64,000 bases of DNA, taken from positions 1-64,000 of the forward strand of contig NZ_LFIO01000020.1 of NCBI RefSeq assembly GCF_001187535.1, given 5' to 3'. A program made the translations under genes and the position numbers. Below the pieces are notes generated by a model, which saw only the letters and a program-made list of their open reading frames with translations, did not search any database and was not told where the DNA came from. Position 1 is the stretch's first letter. Every line of letters begins with the position of its first letter. The DNA is from Rhizobium ecuadorense (GTDB lineage Bacteria > Pseudomonadota > Alphaproteobacteria > Rhizobiales > Rhizobiaceae). Below, one piece after another: positions 26,533 through 36,400 of the stretch.

Positions 26533-27092
26533 AGGGCCAGCAATCGCTCCAAACCGATCTACAGTCCGTGGCCCGAGAACATCGCTTACGTATTTCTTCC
26601 GGGTGCTTTCTCTGCACGGCAAAACTAGGCTCTTCACTGGGCGGTTGAGCAAAGTGTGGCGGAAGTTTCGGGGCTTTGCGTGAGCAGTGGGCTTGACGAG
26701 GAGTTTAAAACGGCTGCGCTTTTCGAAGGCTCTGGGCCAACCTCAGTGTCTACGCAGCGTTGGATCCGACGCTTGGGGAAGAGGGTAGATTTAGTTTTGA
26801 TTTTGCAGATTGCAAATCCGAGTCAACTGAAAGCGCCCTCGGCGCTGACTTTGCGCTGACTTTGCGCTGATTTATCCGCTCTCGGAAAACCGGTTTAATG
26901 TCGCCTTGTTTCAGGCCACGATCGCTCACGACGGATTGGCCGTTGTTTACTGGTATAACGCTCGCAGGCGCACTCACCAGCTCGATCAGCTGGCCGCCAT
27001 TAACAGGGCTTCCCGATAGGCCGCGGCGGCGAGCTGCGGGAGAGGCGAGCCAGTGGTCGGATTATCGGTCCTGCAGATCGGCCAACGGCGCA
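26533..27092. other. Region without a confident gene
   Basis: 560 bp without a supported gene. At 26843-26864 CGCTGACTTTG is repeated twice in tandem with a third partial copy. A plus-strand stretch at about 26894-27018 reads NRFNVALFQATIAHDG then a natural-looking tail, possibly a gene remnant. Confidence 0.4.
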
Positions 27093-28010
27093 TCATCGTG
27101 TGAATAGCCGCTCGATCTCCTCGCGCTGTTCGGCGTGTTTGGGTGGATTGTCATTCCTTAGCTTTTGCAGGTTGAGGATCTTCCAGCGGACGGCCGGCAA
27201 GGCGAGGGCGTGCGGCAAGCCGATAACCTCGAAGTCGGGGTCGCCATCGTGAAGGGACAGCAGAAACGTTCGGGCTTTATCATCAAGGCGCGCCCGGATG
27301 TCGCTCAGGAACCGCTCCCGGACGTCCAGCAATTCGTCCAGTGAGACCTTCTCGACTGTCATTCCATCGAATTCTTGTTTGAAGACATGTACGACGTTGG
27401 CTCTATTGGGCTGCAGCAACTCGTGCGGGGGCCGGCCGGAACTCGCCACGTAGACGAGGAAGGTGCGAAACAGCGGGTCAGTCAGTCCCTCGTTTTCATA
27501 AAGCAACTTGATGTCGAAGAGATCGCGCGCATGTTGCCGATCGACTGCTGCATGCATCTTGCCGCCGAAGAGGTCTTCGAAGGCAACAACCTGCATTTCT
27601 ACAAAACCAAACTCGTCTTCGACCCGCTCGCTGACCCTGCGTCGTTCGACGGGGTGCACTGTGCCGCGGGCGACCGGAGAGGTCTCGATCTTGACTGCGG
27701 TCTGGCCCCGCCTCACTTCGACGCGCGTATCGCCGCCGCCACCGCCAGCTATTCGCTTTGCTCGAACTCCCTTGATCCTTTCAACCTTGGCGGCGACCCG
27801 GTCGAGGACCTCGTCGATTTCGGCCAAGCTCTCGTCCCTCGGTTTGAGCGGAAGGTAGGTCAGGTCGATATCGACTGAGAGGCGGGGGAGGTCTCTGTAG
27901 AAGAGATTGATGGCGGTTCCACCCTTCAATGCGAAAGCCGGCTCGTCGGCAATTATCGGCAAGGCCTGGACGAGGAGATCGAGCTGGGAAAGATACTGGT
28001 CACGGGCCAT
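27093..28010 (-). CDS. abiEii: AbiEii/AbiGii-type nucleotidyltransferase toxin
   Basis: From ATG 28010 (MARDQYLSQLDLLVQALPII) the protein is 305 residues. FALKGGTAINLFYRDLPRLS then VDIDLTYLP gives the GS/GGT...DxD nucleotidyltransferase signature (GGT 30-32; D47 and D49), followed by EDLFGGKMHAAVDRQHARDL with the K..DxxRD motif of AbiEii. Members modify tRNA or nucleotides to stop growth during phage infection. The ATG overlaps the end of the antitoxin gene by 11 nt. An in-frame extension to 28169 lies inside the antitoxin gene and is not used. Confidence 0.92.
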   Translation of the reverse strand: MARDQYLSQLDLLVQALPIIADEPAFALKGGTAINLFYRDLPRLSVDIDLTYLPLKPRDESLAEIDEVLDRVAAKVERIKGVRAKRIAGGGGGDTRVEVRRGQTAVKIETSPVARGTVHPVERRRVSERVEDEFGFVEMQVVAFEDLFGGKMHAAVDRQHARDLFDIKLLYENEGLTDPLFRTFLVYVASSGRPPHELLQPNRANVVHVFKQEFDGMTVEKVSLDELLDVRERFLSDIRARLDDKARTFLLSLHDGDPDFEVIGLPHALALPAVRWKILNLQKLRNDNPPKHAEQREEIERLFTR

Positions 28011-28836
28011 CGGCGTTCTCTGGCTTTCCTGGAAGGTACTCTTCTGGGATGGTGATGCGGTATGTGGGATGCAGCTTGCCGCCCTTGATGAATGAACGGT
28101 CGCCGCTCCCAAGATCGATGTTCGATCGGTCGATATGTTTGAGCCAGGCGTGATCATGGCGGTCGGCAAAGACGAAGAAGAGCCGTTTCACCTGGACTTT
28201 CGTGCAGTCTGTGAGAAGTTCGGTTATACGGCGCGGACGAAGGGTGGTCAGACCCTCGAAGATCGCATCGATGTTGTGAAAGCTCTCGTTCTCGGGCAGC
28301 TCGTCCAGCGCCTCGATAATAGCCCGCTCCGGCGTTGACGCGCGTATCGTCCAGCTCTGCAGAAACAGGATGTGATTGCCGTCCGGTTCCGCTGCCAGTG
28401 GTTCAATGCCGAGACCCGCTGTCTTGAAGAGACGCGTGCTGCGAAGGAGAGGGAGGCCATTGGTAGGGAGGTTCGCGAGCCAGCGCGGCGCATCGCCATA
28501 GATGAAGATCTTCTCGACAGCCCCCAGTGCCAGGTAGTGCACATGACCACGAAGCGCCAGCGCCGTGCGGGCGCCAACATGGAACGGGTAATCCATGATT
28601 GTCTGTGCAGACATGACGGCGATGCGCCAGTCGATGTGTTCTTTCGGTGAACCTTCCCGTCCTGAGGGGCGTCGATAGACGCCATGAATGACGGGCTGCA
28701 GCCAACCGCGGCGGAGATAGTCATGTGTCGAACTCCGGCGGATTTGCATTTTGCGCATCCATGCTGAATCCACGAGGAAGCCGGCAGGAACCTCATCCAG
28801 CAGTGACTTTAATTTGTCGCGTTTTTGATCGCCCAT
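28000..28836 (-). CDS. abiEi: AbiEi-type antitoxin / transcriptional autorepressor
   Basis: The 278-residue protein (ATG 28836; a GTG at 28851 is possible) starts MGDQKRDKLKSLLDEVPAGF. Its N-terminal winged helix is VDSAWMRKMQIRRSSTHDYL followed by RRGWLQPVIHGVYRRP, the AbiEi antitoxin layout. A C-terminal antitoxin domain follows (ALALRGHVHYLALGA; STPERAIIEALDELPENESF). AbiEi proteins neutralise AbiEii without stable binding (type IV) and repress their own promoter at inverted repeats. A perfect 11-bp inverted repeat lies 56 bp upstream at 28892. Confidence 0.9.
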   Translation of the reverse strand: MGDQKRDKLKSLLDEVPAGFLVDSAWMRKMQIRRSSTHDYLRRGWLQPVIHGVYRRPSGREGSPKEHIDWRIAVMSAQTIMDYPFHVGARTALALRGHVHYLALGAVEKIFIYGDAPRWLANLPTNGLPLLRSTRLFKTAGLGIEPLAAEPDGNHILFLQSWTIRASTPERAIIEALDELPENESFHNIDAIFEGLTTLRPRRITELLTDCTKVQVKRLFFVFADRHDHAWLKHIDRSNIDLGSGDRSFIKGGKLHPTYRITIPEEYLPGKPENADGP

Positions 28837-28891
28837 GACGAAAAATGGCACTAATTAAAGCCGGTAGCAAGCTTACTTTGAAAAGGTCACA

Positions 28892-28916
28892 AAAAGTCCG
28901 TTTGCAACGGACTTTT
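28892..28916. promoter_or_regulatory. 25-bp palindrome, candidate AbiEi operator
   Basis: AAAAGTCCGTT (28892-28902) and AACGGACTTTT (28906-28916) are perfect inverted copies around TGC, 56 bp upstream of the antitoxin ATG. AbiEi proteins are known to bind long inverted repeats there. Confidence 0.75.
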
Positions 28917-29080
28917 GCGATCAATTGTACGGCGGTGAACTGGCACTTTTCGTTTGGCCGGGCAATGTGCCGCGCTTACGGAAGCGTTGACGCCATACCC
29001 TTCGTCTGCTCACATTGATCCCGACCGAGGGTGCCGAAGCTCGGACTGAGACGACGGATAAATTGCGCTGACACCTGCAA

Positions 29081-29371
29081 CTAGGCCTGCAATGCCGTGC
29101 ATAGGTCTCTGGACGCGTCGGGTCTGTTTAGCTTCACGTCACCAGATGATCGACGTCCTAAATCTGACAGCGCCCTGTGCTCAGACGCAGCTGCCTTCAA
29201 CGTTTCGACCGCTCGGCTTCCTTCGCGAAACAGGTTGAGCATGACAGCTGCTGCAAGCTCGACATCTGGACTGTCCTTAGGCAAACCGCGCCGCGACCTC
29301 CACTCCTCGAGCACACTGTCCAGGATGTCCAGCTCCTCCGGCCCAAACGTCGTTTCCAGAAACTGCTGCAT
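29081..29371 (-). CDS. Small orphan protein
   Basis: A 96-residue, acidic, mostly helical protein (MQQFLETTFGPEELDILDSV; LEEWRSRRGLPKDSPDVEL; AAAVMLNLFREGSRAVETLK). I do not recognise the family. Composition and codon use look natural. It is divergent from the ParB-like gene at 29543, with 171 bp between, and could be a small regulator. No motif proves it. Confidence 0.6.
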   Translation of the reverse strand: MQQFLETTFGPEELDILDSVLEEWRSRRGLPKDSPDVELAAAVMLNLFREGSRAVETLKAAASEHRALSDLGRRSSGDVKLNRPDASRDLCTALQA

Positions 29372-29542
29372 GCTCGAATGACCCCTTCACAAGTGACGGC
29401 CGCAACGTGGGGAGGGCTCGGCGCGGATCAAGGGCGGGTTCGCAGGTGGCGCGGTTGCAGAGAGGAAGAGGAGGGATGGGGAGCTGTGACGGATTGAGAG
29501 GGTTGGAGAGAGTCTCCGCCCGGTCCGTCATGGAGAAACGAC

Positions 29543-31645
29543 ATGGCACACGTCGCCCCGAAAATCACCCTCAGTCCAGCCCGGGACATCCCCTTCAACA
29601 AGCTCGTGCTGAGCCAGGATAACGTCCGCAAGATCAAGGCGGGTGTGTCGATCGAAGAGCTGGCGGAGGACATCGCCCATCGCGGTCTTCTGACCAGCCT
29701 CAACGTGCGTCCGGAAGTCGATGCAGAGGGCAAGGAAACCGGTATCTACCGGATCCCGGCCGGCGGCCGCCGGTATCGCGCCCTTGAACGGCTGGTATCG
29801 CAAAAGCGGCTTGCCAAGACGGCCGGTGTTCCCTGCATCGTCAGCAACGGCGAGACCCCCGAAGTCGAAGATTCGCTTGCCGAAAACGTCCAGCGCGTTA
29901 GCCTGCATCCGCTCGATCAGTTCCGAGCCTTCCAGATGCTGCGGGAGCAGGGGCTTGGCGAGGAAGACATCGCTGCGCGTTTCTTCGTCTCCGCCGCCAC
30001 GGTGAAGCAGCGCCTGCGCCTTGCGTCCGTCTCGCCGCGCCTTCTCGACTTCTATGCCGAGGACCAAATGACGCTCGAGCAGGTCATGGCCTTCTCGATC
30101 ACCAACGATCATGTTCGCCAGGAGCAGGTCTGGGATACGATCTCGCGGTCCCATAGCCGTGAGCCGTATTACATCCGGCGCCTGCTGACCGAAACCGCGA
30201 TCCGCGCCGGCGATCGCCGTGCCGTCTATGTCGGCGTCGACGCCTATGAAGCCGCCGGCGGTGTCGTGATGCGCGACCTGTTCGAACAGGATCAGGGTGG
30301 ATGGCTCCAGGATCCGGCAATGCTGGAGCAGCTCGTGCTGGAAAAACTCAAGGCCGACGCCGAAGCGATCCAGACGAGCGAGGGCTGGAAATGGGCCGAG
30401 GCTGCCTTCGATTTCCCGTACGGCCACACGTCGGGCCTTCGCCGTTTCCATGGCGAGCAGGCCGAGATGACGGAGGAGGACCTTGCCCGGTACGATGCAA
30501 CGCGTGCCGAATATGAGAGGCTCGACGCCGAATATGCCGAGGCCAGTGAATATTCGGAGGCGGCTGAGCAGAAGCTTGAAGAGCTTGGCTCCGAACTCGA
30601 CCGGCTCAAAGATCGTCCCTACATCCTCGATCCGCAGGAGGTGGCTCGCGGCGGTGTCTTCGTTTCGCTGGGCGCCAGCGGCGAGCTTAAGATCGAACGC
30701 GGTTTCGTGCGACCCGAAGATGAGCCGACTGCTGATGTCGATACGTCCGATCCCGATAGGGATGGGGACCATTCGTCGGTCTCGGAGTCATCTGGTGTCG
30801 CGGCCGATGAGGCCGACGACGAGGATGAGACGATCAAGCCGCTCCCCGACCGCCTGGTCCTCGACCTGACCGCAGCCCGAACGGTCGCGCTACGCAACGC
30901 GCTCGCCAACGACCCGGTCGTAGCCTTTATCGCGGTGCTGCACGCCTTCGTGCTGAAGTGCTTCTATCTGTACGGTTCGGACTCGTGCCTGGAAATCACC
31001 CTGCAGAGCGCGAAGTTCAGCCAGACCCAGGGGCTTGGCGACACGGTCTGGGCGAAGGAAATCGACCAACGCCACGAGGCCTGGGGCCAAGATCTCCCCA
31101 AGGATCCTAACGATCTCTGGGCTTTCCTAATCGCGCTCGATGACGCCAGCCGGCAGGCGCTGTTTGCCCATTGTGCTTCGTTGTCCGTCAACGCGGTGAT
31201 CGAGCCGTGGAACAAGCGAACCCGAGCCATCGTCCATGCCGATCAGCTCGCCGGCTCGATTGGCTTCGATATGGTCGAGGCCGGTTGGGTGCCGACGGTG
31301 GAAAACTACCTCGGCCGCGTCACCAAGGCCCGCATCCTGCAGGCGGTCCGGGAGGCGAAAGGAGACCAGTCGGCCGAGCTCATCGGACATCTCAAGAAAG
31401 TGGACATGGCGCGCGAAGCAGAACGACTGATGACTGATAGCGGCTGGCTGCCTGAACCGCTCCGGCTCCTACCGGACAGCGCTTCGGCGGAGCAGGCAAC
31501 AACTGAAGCCCAGGAGACCGCCGACGACAGCTCTGTCGAGACGTCGGCGCCTGATCTCCCCGCGTTCCTGACTGATCGTGAGGAGGATCCTGACGCCGCG
31601 ACTGACGAAGTCGACGAAGAACGGCATCTCGACGCCGCCGAATAA
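29543..31645 (+). CDS. ParB/RepB/Spo0J-family plasmid protein (large form)
   Basis: The 700-residue protein opens with a ParB nuclease-like domain (PFNKLVLSQDNVRKIKAGVS; DIAHRGLLTSLNVRPEV; RIPAGGRRYRALERL; DSLAENVQRVSLHPLDQFRA) and an HTH of KorB type (EDIAARFFVSAATVKQRL). A charged coiled coil at about 315-350 and a long acidic linker follow, then a C-terminal domain of unknown fold ending in an acidic tail. It is larger than partition ParB proteins and is the first gene of a plus-strand block with DUF932, DUF6117 and the strawberry-notch helicase. Plasmids with repABC do not need it for partition, so a role in conjugative establishment or DNA protection is possible. Confidence 0.9.
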   Translation: MAHVAPKITLSPARDIPFNKLVLSQDNVRKIKAGVSIEELAEDIAHRGLLTSLNVRPEVDAEGKETGIYRIPAGGRRYRALERLVSQKRLAKTAGVPCIVSNGETPEVEDSLAENVQRVSLHPLDQFRAFQMLREQGLGEEDIAARFFVSAATVKQRLRLASVSPRLLDFYAEDQMTLEQVMAFSITNDHVRQEQVWDTISRSHSREPYYIRRLLTETAIRAGDRRAVYVGVDAYEAAGGVVMRDLFEQDQGGWLQDPAMLEQLVLEKLKADAEAIQTSEGWKWAEAAFDFPYGHTSGLRRFHGEQAEMTEEDLARYDATRAEYERLDAEYAEASEYSEAAEQKLEELGSELDRLKDRPYILDPQEVARGGVFVSLGASGELKIERGFVRPEDEPTADVDTSDPDRDGDHSSVSESSGVAADEADDEDETIKPLPDRLVLDLTAARTVALRNALANDPVVAFIAVLHAFVLKCFYLYGSDSCLEITLQSAKFSQTQGLGDTVWAKEIDQRHEAWGQDLPKDPNDLWAFLIALDDASRQALFAHCASLSVNAVIEPWNKRTRAIVHADQLAGSIGFDMVEAGWVPTVENYLGRVTKARILQAVREAKGDQSAELIGHLKKVDMAREAERLMTDSGWLPEPLRLLPDSASAEQATTEAQETADDSSVETSAPDLPAFLTDREEDPDAATDEVDEERHLDAAE

Positions 31646-31763
31646 CTGTTCTCTCAGAGTTCAACCAGCGGCCCGGCTCCGAAAGGAGACTGGGCCGCCC
31701 CCGTTTTCAAGAGCAGTTCTATGCCCGACGTTACGATCACCACCTTCATATCCCTCAACTCAG

Positions 31764-31791
31764 CCCGGCCACTGCGCCGGGTTCTTGCTTT
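31764..31791 (+). terminator. Hairpin upstream of the DUF932 gene
   Basis: CCCGGC (31764-31769) pairs with GCCGGG (31776-31781) and is followed by TTCTTGCTTTT. It sits just before the ribosome binding site of the DUF932 gene, so it may terminate the ParB-like transcript partially. A sister hairpin precedes the next gene. Confidence 0.5.
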
Positions 31792-31806
31792 TCAGGAGAT
31801 AGTCCA

Positions 31807-32997
31807 ATGAACACCCTCAGCACCAACACCCAGCGCACATCGTCCCGCTTCAAGGTCGATATTTCCCGTGGCGAACGGATCAGCCGCGTTTCGTCGGAGT
31901 GGTTTTCGCGCCCCGACGACGAGCGGTTCCTGTCGCTGACGGAACTCTACGATACCGTCCGGTCCCGAGCCGATCGCGCACATGCGCGAACGATCGAGAG
32001 CGCGGCGATCCGGGTGGAGGGGACACGCGACAATGCCGAGCGGCTTGAGCTCCTTGTTCCCGGCCAGCGCCAGCCGATCGCGCCCACCCACTGGAGCTAC
32101 GGTCAACTCTGCAGCCTGGTCGGCGCGCCGGCCACCTATATGCGCCAGCTGCCGGCGCCGCTCGCGGCCATCAATCTTCAACATGGATTGCTCAACCACC
32201 GTGTCGAACTGGTGAAGACGCTCGAGATGGAAGACGGACGGATGGAATTGCGAGCGGTTACCGGGCCGGAATATGGCCGCATCTGGGACCACGAACTGGT
32301 TGCGGCGGTGATGAACATTGCCGGCAACGGTACTGGCGACACGATGTGGAAGGTGCCGGGCGTACTCGATTGGGCGACGATGACCCACAATCCCTTCGTC
32401 GACATCACCAAGGACACGACGACGCTTTATGCCAGCGACCGCGACGTCTTCCTTTTCCTGGTGGACGACACCCATCCAATCGAAGCCGGACGCCTGCCAA
32501 ACGGGGAGCCCGATCTCTACTTCCGCGGCTTCTATGCCTGGAATTCGGAGGTTGGATCGAAGACACTGGGCATCGCTTCGTTCTACCTCCGAGCGGTCTG
32601 CGCGAACAGGAACCTCTGGGGTACGGAGAACTTCGAGGAGATCACCATTCGTCACTCCAAATTCGCGGCCCAGCGGTTTGCGCATGAGGCAGCACCCGCG
32701 CTGACCAGCTTTGCCAACTCGTCGCCCGCGCCCTTCATCGCCGGCATCAAGGCGGCGCGCGAGCGGATCGTCGCGCGTAAGGACGACGACCGTGAAACCT
32801 TCCTGCGCCGACGCGGCTTTTCGAAAGGCGAGACCGGCAAGGTGATCGAGATGGTGCTGTCGGAGGAGGGGAGGCCGCCGGAATCGATCTTCGATTTCGT
32901 GCAGGGCATCACCGCGCTGGCGCGCACCAAGACCAATCAGGACACGCGGCTCGAACTCGAAGGCAAAGCGAAAAAGCTGCTGGAGCGCGCCTCCTGA
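31807..32997 (+). CDS. DUF932 (phage/plasmid-like TIGR03299-type) protein
   Basis: The 396-residue protein (MNTLSTNTQRTSSRFKVDIS) has the DUF932 core: THWSYGQLCSLVGAPATYMR, the middle MELRAVTGPEYGRIWDHELV, FLFLVDDTHPIE, YFRGFYAWNSEVGSKTLGIA and FYLRAVCANRNLWG, then RHSKFAAQRF. This family is common on plasmids and phages, often with anti-defence or replication genes, but has no proven activity. An AGGAGA box precedes the ATG. It lies 161 bp after the ParB-like gene on the same strand. Confidence 0.9.
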   Translation: MNTLSTNTQRTSSRFKVDISRGERISRVSSEWFSRPDDERFLSLTELYDTVRSRADRAHARTIESAAIRVEGTRDNAERLELLVPGQRQPIAPTHWSYGQLCSLVGAPATYMRQLPAPLAAINLQHGLLNHRVELVKTLEMEDGRMELRAVTGPEYGRIWDHELVAAVMNIAGNGTGDTMWKVPGVLDWATMTHNPFVDITKDTTTLYASDRDVFLFLVDDTHPIEAGRLPNGEPDLYFRGFYAWNSEVGSKTLGIASFYLRAVCANRNLWGTENFEEITIRHSKFAAQRFAHEAAPALTSFANSSPAPFIAGIKAARERIVARKDDDRETFLRRRGFSKGETGKVIEMVLSEEGRPPESIFDFVQGITALARTKTNQDTRLELEGKAKKLLERAS

Positions 32998-33046
32998 TCC
33001 GGCTTCGAGGAGATCCATAGAACCTCAACATTCGAAATCACCATCA

Positions 33047-33071
33047 GCCCGGCCGCCGTACCGGGCATTTT
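33047..33071 (+). terminator. Hairpin upstream of the DUF6117 gene
   Basis: GCCCGG (33047-33052) pairs with CCGGGC (33061-33066), followed by ATTTTTG. Together with the hairpin at 31764 it shows the same leader layout: CCCGG stem, T-run, GGAG box, ATG. Confidence 0.5.
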
Positions 33072-33089
33072 TGTTTATGGAGCACTGCA

Positions 33090-33344
33090 ATGGCTATACC
33101 CGATTATGCCCGCACGAACTTCAACACGCTGCTGCGCGCCGCGTCCGATGGCAATCTTGCCCTCATGGAATGCCTGGATGCTGCAACACGCGAGCCGCGC
33201 TACGTACTCTGCGCCGTAGGTCGTAGTGACGGTGAATTCGTCTTCACGCCATTTGGCCATCTCAGCGACGGCAATCCCTACGACGCCTACCTGCCACCCG
33301 ATCCTGACGATCCGATTGGCGCCATCGCAAGCCCGACGACATGA
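33090..33344 (+). CDS. DUF6117 protein
   Basis: This 84-residue protein (MAIPDYARTNFNTLLRAASD; GNLALMECLDAATREPRYVL; DGEFVFTPFGHLSDGNPYD) matches the compact DUF6117 family of rhizobial and sphingomonad plasmids. Its function is unknown. TATGGAGCACTGCA before the ATG supplies the ribosome binding site. It is followed by the helicase gene after 130 bp; the two usually travel together on such plasmids. Confidence 0.85.
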   Translation: MAIPDYARTNFNTLLRAASDGNLALMECLDAATREPRYVLCAVGRSDGEFVFTPFGHLSDGNPYDAYLPPDPDDPIGAIASPTT

Positions 33345-33474
33345 CGCTGACGATCGCCGGCAGTTCAAGCTGGCGATCCCCGACCCTTCTGTGGCTGCCC
33401 CATTATCGCTCCTGCGAACCTTCGGCAGGACGCTGGGCACCGCTGTTCTTTCCTCACTTCTGGAGCATCCTTCG

Positions 33475-36400
33475 ATGAATATTATCGCGCATCATCAAAC
33501 TGTTTCCACCTCTCCACGTCCTGATATCAAAGCCGGCGCTGAAGCACTCATAGTTGCTGCCGGTCGAATCACGTCACTGCTGGAGCGAGGTAAAGTCCTC
33601 GCTACAGGTAACCTGCGGCAGATCATGACCGAAGTCTACGGCGGCAGCGACGCTGAGGGCCTCTGGCTCTGGAAGCAGGCCTATGAGGCGACCGAGATCG
33701 CCCAGGTTCTCTTCCTGCGCAAATTCCACGCAATCGTGTCCGGCCACCATTCGCCCCAATCGACGCTCGCGATGCTGACGAAAGCGGTCCGTCTTTTACC
33801 GACCCACAGCCGTCGATCCGAAGAGAGCCAGGCCCTGCAGCAGTTCTCGACTCCGATCCCGCTTGCCTTCGTCGCATCTCGTGCTGCCGGCATCACGTCC
33901 GCTGACGTGGTGCTCGAACCGTCGGCTGGAACCGGCCTGCTGGCGATCTTTGCAAAACTCGCACATGCTCGTCTGGCGCTCAACGAATATGCGGCTGTCC
34001 GGTGCTCGCTGCTGGCGCAGCTTTTCCCCCGCGTTCCGGTTTCGCAATACGACGGCGCGCATATCGACGATTACCTCGACCGTCGCATTCAGCCGACCGT
34101 GGTGCTGATGAACCCGCCATTTTCCGCCGGTGTTCATGTCGAAGGTCGCGTCACCGACGCTGCCTGGCGGCATCTCGCATCCGCATTCGCTCGCCTTGCC
34201 CCCGGCGGGCGGTTGGTTGCGATCACTGGGGCCAGCCTTTCTCCGGAGAGTTCGGCATGGCGCGACGCTTTCGTTCGCCTTCAGGGGCAGGGCTCGGTGC
34301 TGTTCACCGCGGCGATCGGCGGAAGCATCTACGCCCGCCATGGCACGACGACGGAAACGCGCCTGATCGTCATCGACAAGATCCCGGCGCGCGATCCTTC
34401 GAAGCTGATGACGTCGCGCGGCACTGCGCACGATCTGGAAACACTGCTGACCTGGATCGGCGGCCTTCCAACGCGCCCGTCAGTGACGACGCCGAACTCT
34501 AGTGGTGCACTCCGCAGCGGTATCCTGGGCGCGGACACAATGCGTCCAGCAGCAAGCGCCACGTCGCATCGCCCCGCGGTCGGCGGACAGGCGGGGCCTG
34601 CAGCAACGGTCCGTCCGATACCTGTCGATGGCGGAATCGAACTTTCCTATGAGCTGCGAGACGCTCAGCCCAAAGATGAGACCAATGCCGCTGATGGCAT
34701 CTACGAGGCCTACCGGCTGCAATCGATCCACATCCCCAATGCAAAACCGCATCCCGATAGGTTGGTCGAATCCGTGGCGATGGCATCCGTCGCGCCGCCA
34801 AAGCCGAGTTATCGTCCACACCTGCCGGAGCGCGTCGTCACCGGCGGCGACCTCTCCAATGCCCAGCTCGAGAGCGTCATCTATGCTGGCGAAGCCCATT
34901 CCGGCTATCTGGCCGGCCATTGGAGCCTCGATGCCTCCTTCGACAATCTCAAGGCCGTCGCATCGGATGCAGAACATGCTGTCCGCTTCCGTCGCGGCTG
35001 GTTTCTCGGCGACGGAACAGGCGCCGGCAAGGGTCGCCAGGCCGCCGGCATCATTTTGGACAACTGGCTAAAAGGCCGCAGACGCCATGTCTGGATTTCA
35101 AAATCGGATAAGCTGATCGAGGATGCCCAGCGCGACTGGAGCGCGCTGGGCCAAGAAAAGCTGCTTGTGACACCCCTGTCGCGTTTCCGGCAGGGCAAGC
35201 CGGTCAAGCTGGACGAAGGCATCCTCTTCACCACCTTTGCCACGCTGCGTACTGACGAGCGTGAGGGCAAGCGCTCGCGCGTGCAACAAATCGTCCAGTG
35301 GCTCGGCGCCGACTTCGATGGTGTCATCGTCTTCGATGAAGGCCATGCCATGGCGAATGCGGCCGGTGGCAAGACGGAGCGCGGTGATAAAGCGGCGTCA
35401 CAACAGGGCAGGGCGGGACTTCGCCTGCAACGCGCGCTTCCGGACGCCCGCGTCGTCTACGTCTCTGCGACTGGCGCAACAGACGTCGAATCCCTTGGCT
35501 ATGCCGAACGGCTCGGTCTTTGGGGCAGCAGCGACTTTCCCTTCCCGACCCGTTCCGAGTTCATCGCCGCGATCGAGGATGGCGGTGTCGCGGCGATGGA
35601 AGTGCTGGCCCGCGACCTCAAGGCAATGGGGCTTTATGCCTCGCGTTCGCTCTCCTTCGAAGGCGTGGAATACGAAATCCTCGAACACGAGCTCACCGAG
35701 GAACAGGTCCGCATCTACGACGCGTATGCCGAAGCCTTCCAGGTCATCCACAACCATCTCGACGCTGCCATGGAGGCGTCCGGAATAACCGGCAAAACTG
35801 GGACGTTGAACAAAAACGCCAAGGCAGCCGCGCGCTCGGCCTTTGAAAGCTCGAAGCAGCGTTTCTTCAACCATCTTCTGACGTCGATGAAGACGCCGGC
35901 CCTCCTCAAAGCGACCGCGGCAGATTTGGACGATGGTCATGCTGCCATCGTCCAGCTCGTCTCGACGGGAGCGGCTCTGACCGAGCGCCGGTTGGCGCAG
36001 ATCCCGACCGAGGAATGGAGCGATCTGCAGGTCGACGTCACGCCGCGGGAATATGTCATCGACTACCTGATGCATTCCTTCCCGGTGCAGCTCTTCGAGG
36101 AATTTTCCGATGCTGATGGAAATCTGAGTTCCCGGCCGGTTCATGACGTGGACGGCAACCCTGTCATTTGCCGGGAGGCCGAACGGCGTCGCGACGAACT
36201 GATCGAAACCTTGGGCAGCCTGCCGGCGATCCCGACCGCCCTTGACCAGATCGTCCAGCATTTCGGCATCAGCAAGGTCGCCGAGATCACCGGCCGCTCC
36301 CGCCGCATCATTCGCCGGGAGGACAGCAGCTCCATTGCGCGCTATGCCGTGCAAAACCGGCCGGGCAGCGCCAATCTCGATGAGGCCCGCGCCTTCATGG

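Noticed and set aside
26656-26859. 67-codon plus-strand open frame
   Set aside because: No ribosome binding site or family feature, and its end runs into the 11-bp tandem repeat.
29528-30772. 414-codon minus-strand open frame
   Set aside because: It is the antisense of the ParB-like gene, whose domain motifs are clear on the plus strand.
31792-33018. 408-codon minus-strand open frame
   Set aside because: Antisense shadow of the DUF932 gene; GC-rich third positions open the opposite strand.
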